Both the position numbers and the translations under genes were made by a program. This document shows, piece by piece, positions 1-9,804 of a stretch of 64,000 bases of DNA; positions within the stretch are counted from its first letter, which is position 1, and the number at the start of each line of letters is the position of its first letter. The notes beneath the pieces were generated by a model. It ran no database searches and was not told the DNA's origin. It was given only the letters and a program-made list of their open reading frames with translations. The DNA is from Hyphomicrobiales bacterium. GTDB taxonomy: Bacteria; Pseudomonadota; Alphaproteobacteria; Rhizobiales; Rhizobiaceae. The stretch is taken from contig UBYX01000005.1 of the NCBI GenBank assembly GCA_900469955.1, forward strand, positions 1 through 64,000, written 5' to 3'.

Positions 1-238
1 CAACACTCGTTTTTAAAAAACTGCAATAAAACTTATAACCGATTGAAATATAATTGATATTATGAATTTTTCTGTTTTCGAAAGAGTTAATCATCGTTAA
101 CCTGGCTCTCTTCGACCTGAAGCCACCCCACCCCTTAAGAAGAGTGGCCGTGGATGGTCCTCGCCCTCCATTCTTGTGCATCCGCAGAAAAACATGCGAT
201 ATCCAAGGCGCTTCGAAATTCTCCAGAAAGTGGCTCCC
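1..238. other. AT-rich leader region upstream of purC
   Basis: The first ~110 bases are much richer in A and T than the rest of the window, with runs of A and T and TAAT-like tracts. No credible gene is visible here. The region probably holds the promoter of the following purC-type gene, but I cannot pick a single convincing -35/-10 pair. Open frame continues upstream of the chosen purC start to 176, but those extra residues do not look like PurC. Confidence 0.4.
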
Positions 239-1186
239 GTGCGTATTCTCTCCGATGCCTTCATCCCCGAATTGCCGAACCCCTACCGCGGCAAGGTTCG
301 TGAGAACTATGACCTTCCGGACGGCAGCCGCATTATTATAGCGACCGATCGCCTAAGCGCCTTCGACCGCATCCTCACCTCCATTCCGGACAAGGGTCAT
401 GTTCTGACCCAGACGGCCCGCTACTGGTTCGAGGCGACCAAAGACATCTGCCCCAATCATGTGATTGCCTATCCCGATCCGAATGTGGTGATCGGCAAAC
501 GGCTCGATATCCTGCCGGTCGAGATCGTCGTGCGCGGTTATCTTGCCGGCACGACCGGCACATCGCTGCTCACTCTCTATAAGAAGGGAGAGCGGACCAT
601 GTATGGCCTCGACCTACCGGACGGTTTGAAGGACAACCAGGAACTGGTCCAACCGGTGATCACGCCGACCAGCAAGGCATTCGACGGCGGCCACGACGAA
701 CCGCTGATGCCTGATGATATAGTCGAGAACGGTCTTTTGACGGCTGAACAGTGGAAAACCGTGTCCGGCTACGCCCTCGCCCTTTTCGCGCGCGGCCAGC
801 AGCTGGCTCGCAAGCGCGGCCTGATCCTGGTCGACACCAAATATGAGTTCGGTACGGACCCGGACGGCAAGATCATACTTGCTGACGAAATCCACACGCC
901 CGACAGCAGCCGCTACTGGATGGCGGACAGTTATGAGGATGCCTTTCGTAACGGCACGAGGCCGAGGAGTTTCGACAAGGATTTCATCCGCGCCTGGGTG
1001 GTCGAACGTTGCGACCCGTATAAAGACGAGATCCCCCCCATCCCGGCGGAACTGGTCGAGGAAACGGCAAAAGTGTACCGGGACGCCTACGAGACCATCA
1101 GCGGCGAAACTTTCACTGCCGATACAACAGGCACAAGCGTCCTGGACCGCATCCGGCAGAATCTGAAGCCCTATTTCAGCCTATAG
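239..1186 (+). CDS. purC: Phosphoribosylaminoimidazole-succinocarboxamide synthase (SAICAR synthase)
   Basis: Joins aspartate to CAIR using ATP in de novo purine synthesis (cytoplasmic). The chosen GTG start gives 315 residues. Typical features in order are the nucleotide-binding segment [10 protein letters not shown] near residue 18, DRLSAFD, the [12 protein letters not shown] signature, and EFGTD...[13 protein letters not shown] in the C-terminal half. It is the longer form of the family, also seen as a second purC copy in rhizobia. In-frame ATGs at 176 and 194 would add 21 or 15 residues that do not resemble the family, so GTG at 239 is preferred; none of the three has a strong ribosome site. 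It stands alone here, with no other pur gene beside it. The function is secure, the start is not. Confidence 0.9.
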   Translation: MRILSDAFIPELPNPYRGKVRENYDLPDGSRIIIATDRLSAFDRILTSIPDKGHVLTQTARYWFEATKDICPNHVIAYPDPNVVIGKRLDILPVEIVVRGYLAGTTGTSLLTLYKKGERTMYGLDLPDGLKDNQELVQPVITPTSKAFDGGHDEPLMPDDIVENGLLTAEQWKTVSGYALALFARGQQLARKRGLILVDTKYEFGTDPDGKIILADEIHTPDSSRYWMADSYEDAFRNGTRPRSFDKDFIRAWVVERCDPYKDEIPPIPAELVEETAKVYRDAYETISGETFTADTTGTSVLDRIRQNLKPYFSL

Positions 1187-1220
1187 TTAAGAGAGCATCC
1201 GGATCTGGCAGGTTTGAAGA

Positions 1221-1829
1221 GTGAGAGTGCGAAAACCAAGGCGCAAGGCAGAGGAAACAAGAGAGGACATCCTGAACATGGCGGAGGCCCTCTTTCGGGA
1301 GCGCGGCATCGCCAAGTCTTCGATCGCCGATATCGCTCAGGCTCTGCACATGTCGCCCGCCAACATCTTCAAGCATTTCCATTCCAAGGCGACGCTGGTG
1401 GACGCGATCTGCGATCGTCACATCACCCGAATGATCGGCCGGTTCAAGACACTCGACCAGCCATCCCCTGCTCCGGAAAGACTGGGCGCCGTCGTCCGCA
1501 ACCTGATGGAAGCGCATCTTGAGGATATCAGGAAGAACCCTTTCTTCCTTGAAATCATATTCCTGATGTCGGACGCGGACCTGCCGAGCGGTCAGCATTA
1601 CAAGGAACTCATCGACGCGCTGTTTTACGACCTGGTCCGCCAGGGCGTGGAGGATGGTGTCTATCATTGTATTGATTATCAAGCGACCGGCCGGCATGTC
1701 TCGGCAGCCTTCATGAGTGTGCTGCACCCCGTCTTCCTGGCGGGGGAAGATGAGGCGGAACTCCAGGATCGGTGCGCTGGCCTTGCCAAACTTGTGAATG
1801 CTGCATTGCAAAATCCTCTTGTAAAGTGA
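1221..1829 (+). CDS. TetR/AcrR-family transcriptional regulator
   Basis: A 202-residue DNA-binding regulator starting at GTG 1221 (GTG 1227 is possible). Residues ~14-60 form the TetR helix-turn-helix: ILNMAEALFRERG, SIADIAQALHMSPANIFKHF. The rest is a helical ligand-binding domain. It lies directly before an RND efflux operon on the same strand, the usual place for a pump repressor such as AcrR. A perfect 9-bp inverted repeat that begins at its stop codon (1823-1852) is a good candidate operator. Ligand unknown. Confidence 0.88.
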   Translation: MRVRKPRRKAEETREDILNMAEALFRERGIAKSSIADIAQALHMSPANIFKHFHSKATLVDAICDRHITRMIGRFKTLDQPSPAPERLGAVVRNLMEAHLEDIRKNPFFLEIIFLMSDADLPSGQHYKELIDALFYDLVRQGVEDGVYHCIDYQATGRHVSAAFMSVLHPVFLAGEDEAELQDRCAGLAKLVNAALQNPLVK

Positions 1830-1852
1830 CGATTATTGAATTACGTCACTTT
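1823..1852. promoter_or_regulatory. Inverted repeat, candidate TetR operator
   Basis: Two perfect 9-bp arms, AAAGTGACG and CGTCACTTT, are separated by 12 AT-rich bases. The left arm overlaps the tetR stop codon and the site lies ~145 bp before the efflux adaptor start. No T-run follows, so it does not look like a terminator. Size and position suit a TetR-dimer operator controlling the pump operon; this is inference. Confidence 0.5.
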
Positions 1853-1997
1853 CAAGCTGTACGCCGCCAAGCCTATCAGGGCGGCGACCTGCCCCTATTC
1901 TGACTGTTGAAGACAAGTTACCTTCTCCAGCCCGTGCCCCGGTAAATAATGCCTGCCGTGGGTCATCTCTCTTGATGTTTGCCTTGGATGGAACGCC

Positions 1998-3191
1998 ATG
2001 ACCGGACGTAAGTTGATCCTTCCCCTCTTTCTCGCCGCGACCTTGGCGGCCTGCAGCGATTCGAGCCAGCAGACGGCGAACGGGACGGCAGGGGGCGCAC
2101 CTGAACGTCCGCCCCAGCCGGTCAGCATCGTCGCCATGAAGAAATCGCAGCAGCCCATCACAACCGTCTTGCCCGGGCGGGCCGTCGCTTATCAGACGGC
2201 GGATATCCGACCTCGCGTCACCGGAGCGATCAAGGAAATCGCGTTCAAGGAGGGCAGCGAGGTCAAGGCCGGCGACATCCTCTATCAGATCGAAGACAAC
2301 ACCTATGCGGCAATCATTGCCCAGGCGCGTGCGACGCTCTCCAAGGCTGAGGTCAGCATTCCGGCGGCACAGGCGAACCTCACCCGGTATGAGCGCCTCG
2401 TCAACAGCGGCGCCACGCAGATCGAATTTGAAAATGCCCGGGTGACGCTGCTGCAGGCGCAAGCGGATGTGGAACAGGCCAAGGCGGCACTTCAGGCGGC
2501 CGAGATCGATCTCGACCTCACCAAAATCCGCGCCCCCTTCGATGGCGTCACATCGATCTCGAACGTCAGCGTCGGCAATATCGTCACCGCCAACCAGACG
2601 ACTGCCCTGACGACGCTGCGCCGTCTTGATCCTATCTACATCGATCTTATCGACTCGAGCACCAATCTGTTGGAATTGCGCGGGGCCATGGCGTCCGGCC
2701 GGCTGAGCGGCGACCCTCGCAAGGCGGATATCCGCTTGAGACTCGAGGACGGAACGGAATACTTACGGACCGGCAAGCTTGACATGGCCGACATGGCCGT
2801 CAGCGAAACGACCGGCACCTATCAGATCCGCGCTCTTTTTGAAAATCCCGACAATATCATCCTGCCCGGCATGTATGTCCGTGCAACCGTCACCATGGGC
2901 GAGGAAAACGGTTACCTGATCCCGCAGCGCGCTGCGACCCGCAATGCCCGCGGCGAGCTCTCGGCCAAATTCGTCGTCGCGGACGGCAAGGTCGAGACCC
3001 GCACCTTCCCCACCAGCGTCGTTTCGGGCAACAACTGGCTGGTGACGGAAGGTATTGCCGATGGCGACCGACTGATCGTGGACGGCTTTCAATGGATTGC
3101 CGACGGCGCGCCGGTTCAGCCGGTCGAGGTGCAACTCGACGATCGCGGACTCGTTATCGAGACCCCGAAAGCCGAAGCCGCCAAACCTTAA
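1998..3191 (+). CDS. RND efflux periplasmic adaptor (membrane fusion protein, AcrA/MexA type)
   Basis: Links the inner-membrane RND pump to the outer-membrane channel. It is 397 residues long with a lipoprotein signal peptide: hydrophobic stretch then LAAC, with the lipidated cysteine at residue 19. Family features include QTADIRPRVTGAIKEIAFKEGSEVKAGDILYQ in outline (lipoyl-like half), a coiled-coil hairpin rich in A, Q and E around residues 100-175, and the second lipoyl half IRAPFDGV near residue 175. First gene of a three-gene pump operon, 45 bp before the permease. Substrate cannot be told from sequence. Confidence 0.93.
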   Translation: MTGRKLILPLFLAATLAACSDSSQQTANGTAGGAPERPPQPVSIVAMKKSQQPITTVLPGRAVAYQTADIRPRVTGAIKEIAFKEGSEVKAGDILYQIEDNTYAAIIAQARATLSKAEVSIPAAQANLTRYERLVNSGATQIEFENARVTLLQAQADVEQAKAALQAAEIDLDLTKIRAPFDGVTSISNVSVGNIVTANQTTALTTLRRLDPIYIDLIDSSTNLLELRGAMASGRLSGDPRKADIRLRLEDGTEYLRTGKLDMADMAVSETTGTYQIRALFENPDNIILPGMYVRATVTMGEENGYLIPQRAATRNARGELSAKFVVADGKVETRTFPTSVVSGNNWLVTEGIADGDRLIVDGFQWIADGAPVQPVEVQLDDRGLVIETPKAEAAKP

Positions 3192-3236
3192 CGGAACCAG
3201 CAGAGTCAGCGCTTAAAAGCCGCAAGGAATATCTGA

Positions 3237-6200
3237 ATGGCAAAGTTCTTCATCCGGCGACCCGTTTTCGCCTGGGTCATCGCGATCGTCATCATGCTCG
3301 GCGGCGCACTCGCAATCGCAACGCTGTCGATCTCACAATATCCGGAGATCGCTCCGACCACTGTTCAAATCACGGCGAGCTATAACGGCGCGAGTGCCGA
3401 AACGGTCGAGAAGTCGGTGACGACGATTATCGAAGACGGCATGACCGGCCTCGACGACCTTACCTATATGAGTTCGGCCTCGAGCACGGGCAGAGCGACG
3501 ATCACCCTCACCTTCGGCAACAGCGTCCTTCCCGACATCGCGCAGGTTCAGGTGCAGAACAAGCTGCAGCTTGTTCAATCGCAATTGCCCGATGTCGTGC
3601 AACAGGCCGGCATCGAGGTCGCGCGCTCCACATCCAGCATCCTGATGGTCGGCGCGCTCGTCTCCACGGATGGGAAGCGCAATTCCGTCGATCTTGGCGA
3701 CGTCTTCTCCACCCAGATCGAAGACTCCGTCAAGCGCCTGGAAGGCGTCGGCAGCATCAATATCTTCGGCTCCGGTTACGCCATGCGCATATGGCTGGAT
3801 CCGTTCAAGCTGCAGAAATACCAGCTGACGGCAGCCGATGTCACCTCGGCGATCCAGGCCCAAAATACCCAGGTCTCGGTCGGCGCCCTCGGCGGCCTGC
3901 CGGCCGAAAAGGGCCAGCAGCTTACCGTCACCATGACGGCTCAAAGCCAGTTGACCACCGTCGACGAGTTCGAGCGGATAATCCTGAAGGTCGAACAGGA
4001 CGGCGCGACGGTTCGGTTGAGCGATGTTGCCCGTGCGGAAATCGGCCAGGAAACCTATGGCGGCGAGTCGCGGCAGAATGGGCTTTCGTCGACGGGCTTT
4101 GCAGTAAACCTCGCCACTGGCGCCAATGCTCTGGATACGGCGGCCCGCGTGAAGGCGGAACTGGCGGCGCTGGCCCCGACGCTTCCGGAAGGCGTCGAGA
4201 TCACCTATCCCTACGACACTACGCCTTTTGTTGAACTTTCAATCGAGAAGGTGGTCCATACTCTGATCGAGGCTATCATTCTCGTTTTCGTGGTGCTTTT
4301 GATATTCCTTCAGAACCTCAGGGCGACGCTCATTCCGATGATTGCAGTACCGGTGGTTCTGCTTGGGACCTTTGGAGTTCTGGCGGTCGCCGGTTATTCG
4401 ATCAATACGCTGACCATGTTCGCCATGGTTCTGGCTATCGGCCTTCTGGTCGATGACGCGATCGTCGTGGTGGAAAACGTCGAACGCATCATGGACGAGG
4501 AGGGACTGGGGCCGCTGGAGGCAACCGAGAAATCCATGGGGGAGATCACTGGTGCCATTATCGGGATTGCACTCGTGCTCACCGCCGTCTTCATTCCAAT
4601 GGCATTTTTCGGTGGGTCGACCGGCATCATCTACCGCCAGTTTTCGATTACCATCGTCTCCGCCATGCTGCTTTCGGCTCTGGTGGCCATCGTGCTGACG
4701 CCGGCGCTCTGCGCCACGATGCTGAAACCGATTGACCATCACAAGAAGCGCCGGGGTATCGGCGCCTGGTTCAACCGCGGTTTCGAGCGCACGACGAGCG
4801 GCTACGTCGGCACGATCGGATATCTGCTGAAGAGACCGCTAAGGGTTGCGTTGCTTTTCGTCCTGGTCATTGCAGGCTGCGGCTGGCTTTTCACTCGTCT
4901 GCCGAGCTCCTTCCTGCCGCAGGAAGATCAGGGCGTGCTGCTGACCATCATCCAGACTCCGAACGGCGCCACGACCACTCGCACCGACGAGGTCGTAAAG
5001 AAGGTGGAGGCGTATTTCCAGGAGAAGGAAAAGGACAACGTCGACGCGGTCTTCGGTGTCCTCGGCTTCAGCTTCAACGGCAGCGGACAGAACAATGCCA
5101 TCGTCTTTACCAAGCTGAAGGATTTCGCGGAGCGCACGAACCCGGAGCAGTCCGCCGCAGCGATCGTCCAGCGTGCCAGCGGTTATTTCTTCACGCTGCG
5201 CGACGCTCAGGTCTTCGCCCTGCTGCCACCGGCGATCCAGGGACTTGGAACGTCGAGCGGGTTCTCGATGTATCTCGTGGACAGCGGCAACAATGGCAAC
5301 GATGCTCTGACGGAAGCGTCGCAGCAGCTCATCCAGGCCGGCACCAGCAACCCCAATATCAGTTCGCTACGCAGCAATAGCCAGCGTTCGGAAACTCAGA
5401 TGAAGATCCTGCTCGACCAGGAAAAACTGGGCGCCATGGGAGTTGACCTCGCTTCCGTCAACTCGATGCTGGCGACGATCTTCGCCGGGCGCGACGTCAA
5501 CGACTTCACCCTCAACAACGAGTTGAAGCCGGTCTATGTTCAGGGCGACTCGCCCTACCGCATGCAGCCCGACGACCTGAAGCACTGGTACGCACGCAAT
5601 AATGCGGGCGAGATGGTCCCCTTCTCCTCGTTCAGCACTGTCGAATGGGTCACCGGTTCGCCGCAGCTTGCCCGCTTCAACGGCACGAGCGCCATCTCGC
5701 TCGATGGTGCCGCAGGCCCGGGCGTCAGCACCGGTCAGGCGATGGACGAGATGGAACGGCTGACGGCGGAACTGCCGGGCGGCTACACGGTGGCCTGGCA
5801 GGGCATCTCCTATCAGGAAAGGCTTTCGGGCTCGCAGGCGCCGATGCTCTACGCACTATCGGTGTTGATCGTCTTCCTCTGCCTTGCAGCCCTTTATGAA
5901 AGCTGGTCGGTGCCGTTCTCGGTCATTCTCGCGGTTCCGGTCGGCGTGCTCGGAGCGCTGACGGCGGCACATTTCTTCGGGCAGGCCAACGACGTTTACT
6001 TCAAGGTCGGCCTCCTGACGACGATCGGCCTGGCGGCAAAGAACGCCATCCTGATCGTCGAATTCGCCAAGGAACGGCAAGGGGGCGGTATGAATCTCGT
6101 CGATGCCACACTCGAAGCGGCCCGGTTGCGCCTGAGGCCGATCGTCATGACCTCGCTCGCCTTCATCCTCGGTGTGGTACCGCTTGCAATCGCCACCGGG

Positions 6201-6335
6201 GCCGGCTCCGCAGCTCAGAACGCGATCGGAATCGGGGTGCTGGGTGGTATGCTTTCTGCAACACTCCTTGGAATTTTCTTCGTTCCGTCCTTTTTTGTTG
6301 TCGTTAGGCGGTTATCAAATCGTGAAAAAAGGTAG
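3237..6335 (+). CDS. RND multidrug efflux permease (HAE1 family, AcrB/MexB type)
   Basis: Proton-driven inner-membrane pump, 1032 residues, the normal length for AcrB-like transporters. It starts MAKFFIRRPVFAWVIAI, a hallmark of the family. Two large periplasmic loops alternate with TM segments. The TM4 proton-relay aspartate pair is visible in GLLVDDAIVVVENV (near residue 408), followed by the matching C-terminal GLAAKNAILIVEFA. It should form a trimer with the adaptor encoded just upstream and the channel encoded downstream. Confidence 0.95.
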   Translation: MAKFFIRRPVFAWVIAIVIMLGGALAIATLSISQYPEIAPTTVQITASYNGASAETVEKSVTTIIEDGMTGLDDLTYMSSASSTGRATITLTFGNSVLPDIAQVQVQNKLQLVQSQLPDVVQQAGIEVARSTSSILMVGALVSTDGKRNSVDLGDVFSTQIEDSVKRLEGVGSINIFGSGYAMRIWLDPFKLQKYQLTAADVTSAIQAQNTQVSVGALGGLPAEKGQQLTVTMTAQSQLTTVDEFERIILKVEQDGATVRLSDVARAEIGQETYGGESRQNGLSSTGFAVNLATGANALDTAARVKAELAALAPTLPEGVEITYPYDTTPFVELSIEKVVHTLIEAIILVFVVLLIFLQNLRATLIPMIAVPVVLLGTFGVLAVAGYSINTLTMFAMVLAIGLLVDDAIVVVENVERIMDEEGLGPLEATEKSMGEITGAIIGIALVLTAVFIPMAFFGGSTGIIYRQFSITIVSAMLLSALVAIVLTPALCATMLKPIDHHKKRRGIGAWFNRGFERTTSGYVGTIGYLLKRPLRVALLFVLVIAGCGWLFTRLPSSFLPQEDQGVLLTIIQTPNGATTTRTDEVVKKVEAYFQEKEKDNVDAVFGVLGFSFNGSGQNNAIVFTKLKDFAERTNPEQSAAAIVQRASGYFFTLRDAQVFALLPPAIQGLGTSSGFSMYLVDSGNNGNDALTEASQQLIQAGTSNPNISSLRSNSQRSETQMKILLDQEKLGAMGVDLASVNSMLATIFAGRDVNDFTLNNELKPVYVQGDSPYRMQPDDLKHWYARNNAGEMVPFSSFSTVEWVTGSPQLARFNGTSAISLDGAAGPGVSTGQAMDEMERLTAELPGGYTVAWQGISYQERLSGSQAPMLYALSVLIVFLCLAALYESWSVPFSVILAVPVGVLGALTAAHFFGQANDVYFKVGLLTTIGLAAKNAILIVEFAKERQGGGMNLVDATLEAARLRLRPIVMTSLAFILGVVPLAIATGAGSAAQNAIGIGVLGGMLSATLLGIFFVPSFFVVVRRLSNREKR

Positions 6336-6374
6336 GATAGAGATTACGTTCGTTAACATATTCGACGTGTAATG

Positions 6375-6406
6375 CCGCCAGGAAGGATACGAATCGTTTC
6401 TGGCGG
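6375..6406. repeat. Hairpin between pump permease and channel gene
   Basis: Arms CCGCCAGGAA and TTTCTGGCGG (one mismatch, pairable as G-U in RNA) surround a 12-base loop. It sits in the 131-bp gap between the permease and the outer-membrane channel gene and lacks a T-run. It could be an mRNA processing or stability element, or a weak attenuator of channel expression. Confidence 0.35.
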
Positions 6407-6466
6407 ATCAATCGGAAGCGGCCTAACAATCCGCCTTCCGCCGTTGTAGGGCACTGGGACAGAAAA

Positions 6467-7912
6467 ATGTTATCCATTCGTATTGTTGCTCCTCTCACTC
6501 TGCTGCTGCTTTCGGGCTGCGTTGTCGGTCCCGATCACACGGCGCCGGAGATTGCCCTGCCGGGCAAGTTCGCCGAAGCCAAGGCAGCCAGTAACGGGGA
6601 TGTCTCTCAAGTCGCCTGGTGGAAGGCCTTCAACGACAGCCGTCTGAACGGCTACGTCCAGCAGGGTCTCAACCAAAACCTCGATATTCTTCAGGCATTG
6701 GAACGAATCAACGCCGCACAGGCAAATGTCACCATTGCCGGCGCAGGCAGCCTTCCCTCGCTGGATCTGTCGGCCTCCAGCACGACGACCGGCCAGCACA
6801 CCAAGGTCGTTCATCCTTCCGAATCGACATCCTTCTCAAGGACCACGGTCAGCGGCGGCAGTCTCGATGCCTCCTGGTTCCTCGACCTGTTCGGTCTTTA
6901 TCGCCGCTCGAAGGAAAGCGCGCTCGCCAGCCTCGACGCGTCCTATGCTGCCGCCGACGTGGCTCGCCTCACCTATTTGTCGCAGGTTGCGGCAGCCTAT
7001 ATCGACGTTCGTTACTATCAGGAGCGGATCGCGATCGCCCGCCAGAACCTGGGCTCGCGGCGCGAAACGCTGGACCTTACGAAGCTTCAGCTGGAAGCGG
7101 GTGCCGCCTCCCGTCTGGATGTCGTTCAGTCGGAAGGCCTGGTGAATTCCACCCTGGCTGAAATTCCTGGTCTCGAGACCCAGTTCCGTACCGCAGCCCA
7201 TCGCATCGCAACGCTTCTCGGCCAGCCGGCTTCGTCGTTGGTACCCGAGCTGCAGAGAGGCGCACGCCAGCCGGTTCCCCGGTTCAACGTCAAGGCCGGC
7301 ATTCCGGCCGACCTAATCCGCAACCGTCCGGATATTCGTGCGGCCGAACGTCAGTTGGCATCCGCAGTAGCGGAAATCGGCGTTGCCGAAGCACAGCTTT
7401 ATCCGGCGATCACGCTCGGCGGTTCCATCTCGCCGCGTTACAACGCCATTGCCGGCGCCTTCGACACGCGCTCCCTGACCTGGTCCTTCGGGCCGCAGCT
7501 CAGTCTGCCGATCTTTGATGGCGGCCGCCTCAAGGGTAACGTAAAGCTCGCCGAATCGACCGCTCGGGAAGCCTATCTGAGCTGGAAGCAGAGCGTTCTC
7601 GACGCCGTCGAGGAAGTGGAAAACGCGCTTGCTGCGGTTGCCCGCGATCGCCGCACCGTGGATGCCCTTCAGGCAACGGTGAAGTCCTATCAGGAGGCGC
7701 TGCAGCTTGCGACCGCGAGCTATCGTGACGGCGCTTCGTCGCTGCTCGACGTTCTCGATGCGCAGCGTCAGGTCTCGACCGCCCAGGCGAACCTTGCTCA
7801 GGCGGTACAGCAGGTGGCGCAGGACTACGTGTCGCTCAACGTGGCGATCGGCGGCGGTTATGCCTTCGGCACGGCCGACACCAAAGTGGCCGCTGTCGTC
7901 GTAACCAAATAA
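6467..7912 (+). CDS. Outer-membrane efflux channel lipoprotein (NodT/OprM family)
   Basis: TolC-like channel completing the RND pump, 481 residues. The N-terminus is a lipoprotein signal with LLSGC and cysteine 18 as the lipidation site, followed by VVGPDHTAPE, typical of the OprM/NodT group. Two repeated outer-membrane efflux domains follow, each with long amphipathic helices and the NRPDIRAAERQLASA motif near residue 285. Same strand and order as the adaptor and permease. A strong terminator follows at 7935-7972. Confidence 0.93.
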   Translation: MLSIRIVAPLTLLLLSGCVVGPDHTAPEIALPGKFAEAKAASNGDVSQVAWWKAFNDSRLNGYVQQGLNQNLDILQALERINAAQANVTIAGAGSLPSLDLSASSTTTGQHTKVVHPSESTSFSRTTVSGGSLDASWFLDLFGLYRRSKESALASLDASYAAADVARLTYLSQVAAAYIDVRYYQERIAIARQNLGSRRETLDLTKLQLEAGAASRLDVVQSEGLVNSTLAEIPGLETQFRTAAHRIATLLGQPASSLVPELQRGARQPVPRFNVKAGIPADLIRNRPDIRAAERQLASAVAEIGVAEAQLYPAITLGGSISPRYNAIAGAFDTRSLTWSFGPQLSLPIFDGGRLKGNVKLAESTAREAYLSWKQSVLDAVEEVENALAAVARDRRTVDALQATVKSYQEALQLATASYRDGASSLLDVLDAQRQVSTAQANLAQAVQQVAQDYVSLNVAIGGGYAFGTADTKVAAVVVTK

Positions 7913-7934
7913 GCTCACTCGACAGTCTGACAAA

Positions 7935-7972
7935 GAAAAAACCTCCGAAGCCCTGGCTTCGGAGGTTTTTTA
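7935..7972. terminator. Rho-independent terminator, probably bidirectional
   Basis: The stem ACCTCCGAAG with CTTCGGAGGT (7941-7966) closes on a short loop and is flanked by an A-run on the left and a T-run on the right. It can therefore stop transcription from the efflux operon and from efp, whose 3' end faces it 30 bp away. Confidence 0.9.
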
Positions 7973-7997
7973 TCATGGGCCGATAGGCCGGGGACGA

Positions 7998-8567
7998 TCA
8001 GTTCTTGGCGCGCTCGAAGTAGGAATTGTCTTCCGTTGCGATGACGACGCGAGTGCCGGCATCGATATGCGGCGGGACCATGGTACGTACGCCGTTGGAA
8101 AGAATGGCCGGCTTGTAGGAGGACGAAGCCGTCTGCCCCTTCACCACCGGTTCCGTCTCGACGATCTCGAGCGTCACGTGACGCGGCAACTGCAGAGCCA
8201 GCGCAACGCCCTCATGCATCGACAGGATACAGGTCATGCCTTCCTGGAGATAAGCCTTCTGATCGCCCATCGTATCGACATCGACCACGACCTGGTCATA
8301 GGTTTCCGGGTTCATGAAGTGGAAGCCTTCGCCATCTTCATAGAGATACTGGAAGTTCACGTCTTCGACGAAGGCGCGCTCGACCTGCTCGGTGGTGCGC
8401 CAGCGTTCCGACACCTTCACGCCGTCGACGATGCGGCGCATATTGACCTGGGTGACCGGCGTGCCTTTGCCGGGATGGAAGTTTTCGGCGGTAAGAACGA
8501 CATAGAGTTTGCCGTCCACGTCGAGAACGTTGCCCTTGCGGACCGAAGAAGCGATGATCTTGACCAT
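7998..8567 (-). CDS. efp: Translation elongation factor P
   Basis: Relieves ribosome stalling at proline runs. It is 189 residues, the standard length, with the KOW-like N domain and two OB domains ending YFERAKN. The loop HPGKGTP places a lysine at residue 34, the position modified with beta-lysine in EpmA-type systems. The modifying enzymes EpmA and EpmB are encoded divergently 166 bp away, so substrate and both writers lie together. No hydroxylase gene epmC is seen nearby. Confidence 0.97.
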   Translation of the reverse strand: MVKIIASSVRKGNVLDVDGKLYVVLTAENFHPGKGTPVTQVNMRRIVDGVKVSERWRTTEQVERAFVEDVNFQYLYEDGEGFHFMNPETYDQVVVDVDTMGDQKAYLQEGMTCILSMHEGVALALQLPRHVTLEIVETEPVVKGQTASSSYKPAILSNGVRTMVPPHIDAGTRVVIATEDNSYFERAKN

Positions 8568-8733
8568 GATAATCCTTATATAGCCTGCCGGCTTGTCACT
8601 GCCGAAAATGCGTCGTAGAGGACCGGGCGATAACCGGCCTGAAGGACGGATCGTCTGTTTTCCGCGCGGGAACTACCCTAAAACCACGCGAAGTGGAAGC
8701 CTCGCCGCAGAGAACCGGCAAAGAAAGCCATAA

Positions 8734-9804
8734 ATGAACTCGCCCCGACCCGCCATATCCCGGCCGCCCTGGTGGACGCCGGAAAGCCACAAGGACCGCC
8801 GGCCCTTCCTCTTGGGCCGCAACGCGGTGCAGACGGCCTTGCGCGGCTTCTTCGGCAAGCGCGACTTCGTCGAGGTGGATACGGCCGCTTTGCAGGTCTC
8901 CCCGGGCAACGAGACCCATTTGCATGCTTTCGCGACGGAAGCCATCGCGATCGACGGGAAGACTGCGCCGCTCTACCTACACACATCTCCCGAATTTGCG
9001 GCGAAGAAACTGCTGGCCGCCGGCGAGAAACGCATTTTCACCTTTGCGCATGTCTATCGCAACCGCGAGCGCGGACCCCTGCATCATCCCGAATTCACCA
9101 TGCTCGAGTGGTATCGCGTCGGCGAGAGCTACGAGCGGCTCATGGACGATTGCGCGCACATGCTGGCACTGGCGGCCGAAACCGCGAAGACCAGGCGTTT
9201 CGTCTTCCGCGGCATGGAGGTTGATCCATTTGCGGAACTGGAGCGTCTGACATTGGCCGAAGCCTTCGACCGGTTTGCCGGCATCGATCTGCTTGCTTCC
9301 GTCGCCACAGGCGGCGAGACGAGCCGCGATCTGCTCGCAACGGGCCTGAAGCAAGGCGGTATACGGTTCTCCGAGGACGATACCTGGGCAGACCTTTTCA
9401 GCAAGGTGCTGGTGGAGAAGATCGAACCCAATCTCGGACGGGGCCGGGCAACCATCCTCTGCGAATACCCGGTTTCCGAGGCAGCGCTCGCACGGCCTTC
9501 CCCTCGCGACCCCCGTGTAGCTGAACGGTTTGAGCTCTACGCTTGCGGCGTCGAACTGGCGAACGCTTTCGGGGAGTTGACGGATGCCGGGGAGCAGCGC
9601 CGCCGCTTCGAGCATGAGATGGCGGAAAAGGCGCGCATCTACGGCGAACGTTATCCGATAGATGAAGATTTCCTCCAGGCGCTTTCGGTCATGCCGGAAG
9701 CGAGCGGCGCAGCGCTCGGGTTCGACCGGCTCGCCATGCTGGCGACGGGCGCCACGCGTATCGATGAGGTGATGTGGGCGCCGGTCGCGGAGGTTTTTGG
9801 ATGA
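8734..9804 (+). CDS. epmA: EF-P--(R)-beta-lysine ligase (GenX/PoxA)
   Basis: A truncated class II lysyl-tRNA synthetase paralogue that attaches (R)-beta-lysine to Lys34 of EF-P. It has 356 residues and lacks the anticodon-binding domain. The class II core is visible: motif 2 around VYRNRERGPLHHPEFTMLEW (near residue 110) and motif 3 GFDRLAMLATG near the C-terminus. The stop overlaps the start of epmB by four bases (ATGA at 9801-9804), so the two are translationally coupled. Confidence 0.93.
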   Translation: MNSPRPAISRPPWWTPESHKDRRPFLLGRNAVQTALRGFFGKRDFVEVDTAALQVSPGNETHLHAFATEAIAIDGKTAPLYLHTSPEFAAKKLLAAGEKRIFTFAHVYRNRERGPLHHPEFTMLEWYRVGESYERLMDDCAHMLALAAETAKTRRFVFRGMEVDPFAELERLTLAEAFDRFAGIDLLASVATGGETSRDLLATGLKQGGIRFSEDDTWADLFSKVLVEKIEPNLGRGRATILCEYPVSEAALARPSPRDPRVAERFELYACGVELANAFGELTDAGEQRRRFEHEMAEKARIYGERYPIDEDFLQALSVMPEASGAALGFDRLAMLATGATRIDEVMWAPVAEVFG

